Below are positions 61,003 to 64,000 of a stretch of DNA of 64,000 nucleotides, piece by piece. Each line of letters opens with the position of its first letter. The first letter of the stretch is position 1. The stretch covers positions 1-64,000 of the forward strand of contig NZ_CP015043.1 in assembly GCF_002079305.1 (NCBI RefSeq), written 5' to 3'. The stretch is from Rhodovulum sp. P5. GTDB taxonomy: Bacteria; Pseudomonadota; Alphaproteobacteria; Rhodobacterales; Rhodobacteraceae. A program made the position numbers and the translations under genes. The notes beneath the pieces were generated by a model. The model did not search any database, was not told the DNA's origin, and saw only the letters and a program-made list of their open reading frames with translations.

Positions 61003-62577
61003 TCAGATGATCGCGAGGTTCCCGGTGGCGACGGCGGTGCCATAGACGATGGCATTGGCCGTGGCATGGGCCAGGATCGGGTCGGTGACATTGCCCCTGC
61101 GGCGCATGACCGCCGAGAAGATGAGCCCCGCGACGAACGCCTCGGCCCAGCGGTCGTGCAGCGCGGCGAACAGCCCCGCCGAGACAACCGCCGCCAGAAC
61201 CGTCCAGAGCCGGCCGGAGCCGAGCCGCAGCCGCTCTTCCAGGTAGTCGCGGAAGAACAGCTCCTCGACCAGCGGCACCAGAACCACCGTGCCCAGCCCC
61301 CTGAAGATGAACCAGCCGATCAAAAGCCCGCCCGACAGCGCGCCATAGGGCGGGGTGTCCGTCGGGGCGACGGGGATCAGGACCCAGTAAAGCCCGATCA
61401 CGGCCCCCGCGGCCAGCGCCACGGGATCGGCCCGCCAGGCCAGCCGGCGATAGACCGGCAAGAAGCCGGCCACCACCGCGGCCACCAGCAGAACCCGGCC
61501 GGGATAGAGCATCCCCGGCGCCTGCGAAATCGTGGAGACGATCAGCGCGCTCAGCATGAAGACCGCGAAGGGCAGGATCCGCGCCACCGCCGGGTCGCGC
61601 CAGAACGGCAGGGCCGGGGCAGGGGGGCGGGCCGGCGCGGCGGCGGCCGGCCCGTTCCGCTTGAGCGCGGGCACGGTTTGCGCAAGGGCGATGATCCCCA
61701 GCGCGATCAGGGTGAACAAAAGCCAGCCCGCATGGCTGTGGAACCCGCCAACGGCCAGCGCGGAATTGCCCTCCAGCCCGATGATCAGAAGCAGCGCGAT
61801 CCGCACCACATTGAAGGTCATGGAGGCCGCGATCCCCAGCGGGTAGAGCAGCAGGACCCGGGGAAACCGCAGATCGTGGCGGAAGAGGAACAGGTAGAGC
61901 GTCACGAAAAGCACCACCAGGGCGATGCCCTCGATGCCCGAACAGGCCGGCGCGATCGAGATCGAGAACGCCTCGGTGCCGATTTCCTTGTTTGCGGGGT
62001 TGGAGATGACGTCATAGCCCAGCGTCCGGACGATCCATGTCACGATATCGAAGGTCGCCGTGGCCAGTGTTTCCAGCCGCCAGACCGAGCGCACCTGGAT
62101 CGCCAGAAGCGGCGTCAGGAAACCGCCGACAAGCACGGGCAGCAGGGTCCACCGGTTGTCCCGCGCAAGCTGCCACCAGGCCCGGGGCGGGGCCAGCCAC
62201 AGGCACAGCGACAAGAGCATCACTGCGGTCCCCCCGGCCCAGAGCGCAAATCCCGGGGTCGGTGCGACGGTGCCGGGGGTGCCCCGCAGCAGCACCAGCG
62301 GCGACAGCATCAGCACCGCGCCCAGCCCGTTGACCGCCAGGGGCCAGAGGTTCTGGCCCGCCGTGCGGAACAGTTGCCGCAGGGCATCGCGGTTGAACAT
62401 CGCAAACAGCGCGAAGGCGGCGACAAGGCAATAGGTCGAGATGATCAGGCCGCTGGACGCCTGGCAGAGCACGAGCGGATAGCTGGCATGGCAATGGGAT
62501 TCCACGATCAGCTTGTAGACGAGGCCCGCGCCGCCAAGTTCGGCAACAAGCAGGAGGAAACCGGTCAGAAGGGGCAT
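61003..62577 (-). CDS. xrtE: Exosortase E / CPBP protease fusion (same gene as 1678..3252)
   Basis: Second reading of the exosortase E gene, identical in sequence. Catalytic Cys212, Arg259 and His280/282 lie in the exosortase part, and the EE and His residues of the CPBP part lie near the C terminus. See the first copy for details. No VPEID substrate is found in the neighbourhood. Confidence 0.88.
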   Translation of the reverse strand: MPLLTGFLLLVAELGGAGLVYKLIVESHCHASYPLVLCQASSGLIISTYCLVAAFALFAMFNRDALRQLFRTAGQNLWPLAVNGLGAVLMLSPLVLLRGTPGTVAPTPGFALWAGGTAVMLLSLCLWLAPPRAWWQLARDNRWTLLPVLVGGFLTPLLAIQVRSVWRLETLATATFDIVTWIVRTLGYDVISNPANKEIGTEAFSISIAPACSGIEGIALVVLFVTLYLFLFRHDLRFPRVLLLYPLGIAASMTFNVVRIALLLIIGLEGNSALAVGGFHSHAGWLLFTLIALGIIALAQTVPALKRNGPAAAAPARPPAPALPFWRDPAVARILPFAVFMLSALIVSTISQAPGMLYPGRVLLVAAVVAGFLPVYRRLAWRADPVALAAGAVIGLYWVLIPVAPTDTPPYGALSGGLLIGWFIFRGLGTVVLVPLVEELFFRDYLEERLRLGSGRLWTVLAAVVSAGLFAALHDRWAEAFVAGLIFSAVMRRRGNVTDPILAHATANAIVYGTAVATGNLAII

Positions 62578-62727
62578 ATCGGGTCTCAATCGTTGCTTCG
62601 GGTCGCGTGTCGGGCGGAATGGGCATCGTGATCGGGACGGGCCCGGACGGCGGCCCCGGTCCGCGCCGCGGGGCGACGCGGATGCCGGGGCAGGGGGGGC
62701 GTCAGGTCCCCTGTGCCAGATCCGCGG

Positions 62728-64000
62728 TTACAGAAGTGCAAAGATCGCCCCCAGGGCCACCAGGGACAGCCCGAAAATCGCCGCGTCAAAAACGGTCTGC
62801 CGCTGTCCCAGGATATGGCGGGTCTTGCTCAGGATATAGGGCACGGCAAGGCCGGGGCTGGTCACCGCGGCCAGGATGGCCCCCTCGATCCCGAAGAACC
62901 TGTAGCCCAGGGGCAGGAACACGCAGATCGCCGCCGCCCGCTGGGCCGAGATCAGCATCACCGCCCGGCTGTCGCCGCTGTTGAGAACCAGGTTGCCCAG
63001 GCTGTCATAGCGCATGATCAGGAAGACCGGCGACAGCAGCTGCAGATAGCGCCCGGCCTCGTGATATTCCTCGGTATACAGCGTGTCGATCAGCCAGGGG
63101 CCCAGCAGGAACGCCACCAGGAAGCCGCTGAAACAGAAGAAATCGACCGCGGTCTGGACCTTGCGGTAAAGCCGGGCGACCTCGTCGGGGCGCGAGCGCA
63201 TCACCTCGGCCACGACCGGGAAGGTCACGTAGGAATTGAGCTGGTTCAACAGGACCCGGCCCGATTCCACCCAGATCTGGGCGATGACGTAGATCCCGAA
63301 CAGCGTCGCCTCCAGCAGGCCGCCGAGGATCAGCTTGTCGGCGTTGAGCGCCACGAAGGTCAGCGCCGAGGACAGCAGCAGCCATTTGCCGAACTGCCAC
63401 AGCCGCGCGGCGATTTCGCCATCCCATTCGAACCGCATCCGCGGCCCGGGCAGGAACAGATGGGTGAAGACGCAGTTCAGCAGGTTGCCAAGCAGCATCC
63501 CCGCCATCAGCGCCCAGACCGTGGGGCTGATCTGGGCCGCGCCGATCATCGTCGGGATCACGCAAAGCTGGGCCACGATGCGCAACAGCACAAGGCGGCG
63601 GTTTTCCAGCCGCCGCATCACCAGTTCGCGCGAGGTCGAGGCCAGCCCGTCAAGGATCGGCGAGATCGCGATCATGGCGATGACGCCCGGCATTTCCGGC
63701 TGGGCATAGACGGAATCGGGCGGGAACAGACCCTCTGGCAGAAGCCACAGGCCGATGCCCGCCGCGAGGATGCCCGCCCCGATGACGATGCCGCGCAACA
63801 CCTTGACGACCCAGGCCACGCGCAGGAACCGGTCATCGGCCCCGTCGATTTCGCGCATGATCGAGCGGTTGATGCCGATATCGGTGAACAGGGTCACCGC
63901 CGTCATCACCGCGGCGGCCAGCGCCAGCATGCCGAAGGCTTCGGGCATCAGCAGCCGGGTCATGATCAGGTTCGAGATCAGGCTGAACAGTCGCTGGACG
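62728..64000 (-). CDS. Oligosaccharide flippase (same gene as 3403..4764), 5' end cut by window end
   Basis: Second reading of the Wzx-like gene. The window stops before its first 29 or so codons. It is identical to the corresponding part of the full gene at 3403..4764. Confidence 0.87.
   Translation of the reverse strand, partial: VQRLFSLISNLIMTRLLMPEAFGMLALAAAVMTAVTLFTDIGINRSIMREIDGADDRFLRVAWVVKVLRGIVIGAGILAAGIGLWLLPEGLFPPDSVYAQPEMPGVIAMIAISPILDGLASTSRELVMRRLENRRLVLLRIVAQLCVIPTMIGAAQISPTVWALMAGMLLGNLLNCVFTHLFLPGPRMRFEWDGEIAARLWQFGKWLLLSSALTFVALNADKLILGGLLEATLFGIYVIAQIWVESGRVLLNQLNSYVTFPVVAEVMRSRPDEVARLYRKVQTAVDFFCFSGFLVAFLLGPWLIDTLYTEEYHEAGRYLQLLSPVFLIMRYDSLGNLVLNSGDSRAVMLISAQRAAAICVFLPLGYRFFGIEGAILAAVTSPGLAVPYILSKTRHILGQRQTVFDAAIFGLSLVALGAIFALL

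Larger units (their letters stand above)
59326..64000. repeat. Second reading of window positions 1..4675
   Basis: Identical to 1..4675, offset 59,325. It starts inside the 58289 oxidoreductase and stops inside the flippase. It confirms that the replicon is circular. Confidence 0.95.

Noticed and set aside
59326..64000. A 4.7-kb duplication of glycosyltransferase, exosortase E and flippase genes
   Set aside because: It is identical to the window start, begins and ends inside genes and has no mobile-element features, so it is a circular wrap rather than a duplication.

Overview
The window is one circular replicon read slightly more than once. Positions 59326..64000 repeat positions 1..4675 base for base, so the molecule is 59,325 bp and three genes (a glycosyltransferase, exosortase E and the flippase) appear at both ends. 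It is GC-rich. A RepA-type initiator, a ParA/ParB pair, a RcGTA-like spike-base protein and the exosortase E (VPEID) and exosortase D (VPLPA) families all point to the Rhodobacteraceae (roseobacter/Rhodobacter group). It looks like an extrachromosomal exopolysaccharide plasmid of the kind called RepA-type 'biofilm plasmids' in roseobacters. No conjugation, mobilization, rRNA or tRNA genes and no insertion sequences were seen.

Replication and partition (43.0-50.4 kb): repA (minus) and parA-parB (plus) diverge from an origin region. This region holds three 22-bp-spaced iterons, a perfect DnaA box and an AT-rich stretch. Five copies of one long palindrome containing GTTTCGCATGCGAAAC lie only at gene borders in this region and are probable parS centromere sites. 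An inverted repeat in front of parA is a probable autoregulatory operator.

Polysaccharide synthesis and export (the rest): nucleotide-sugar enzymes (rmlA, rmlC, rmlD, manC, an SDR, three Gfo/Idh/MocA oxidoreductases), an initiating sugar phosphate transferase, six glycosyltransferases (two GT4-like, three GT2, one WecG/TagA type), two methyltransferases, two sulfotransferases and two acyltransferases. The assembly machinery is complete for a Wzx/Wzy route: flippase, Wzy-like polymerase, chain-length protein, CpsD-like ATPase, Wza-like export protein and an outer-membrane barrel. The XrtA/PEP-CTERM-style TPR lipoprotein and ATPase accompany it. Two exosortases are present with one visible VPLPA-CTERM substrate. 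Together these predict a decorated (methylated, sulfated, acylated), probably deoxysugar-containing surface polysaccharide.

Accessory pieces: a three-gene minus-strand cassette (31876..27728) starts with a homologue of the gene-transfer-agent head-spike base protein Rcc01079 and ends in a 998-residue beta-helix protein. A single 873-residue protein fuses a class-III aminotransferase to an acyl-ACP-reductase-like domain behind a promoter with an overlapping palindrome. A 1008-residue beta-helix protein lacks a visible signal peptide. A minus-strand island (37.9-40.3 kb) carries BrnTA and SpoVT/AbrB-Doc toxin-antitoxin pairs around an FAD oxidoreductase. The spike cassette and the aminotransferase-reductase fusion are the most unusual parts.
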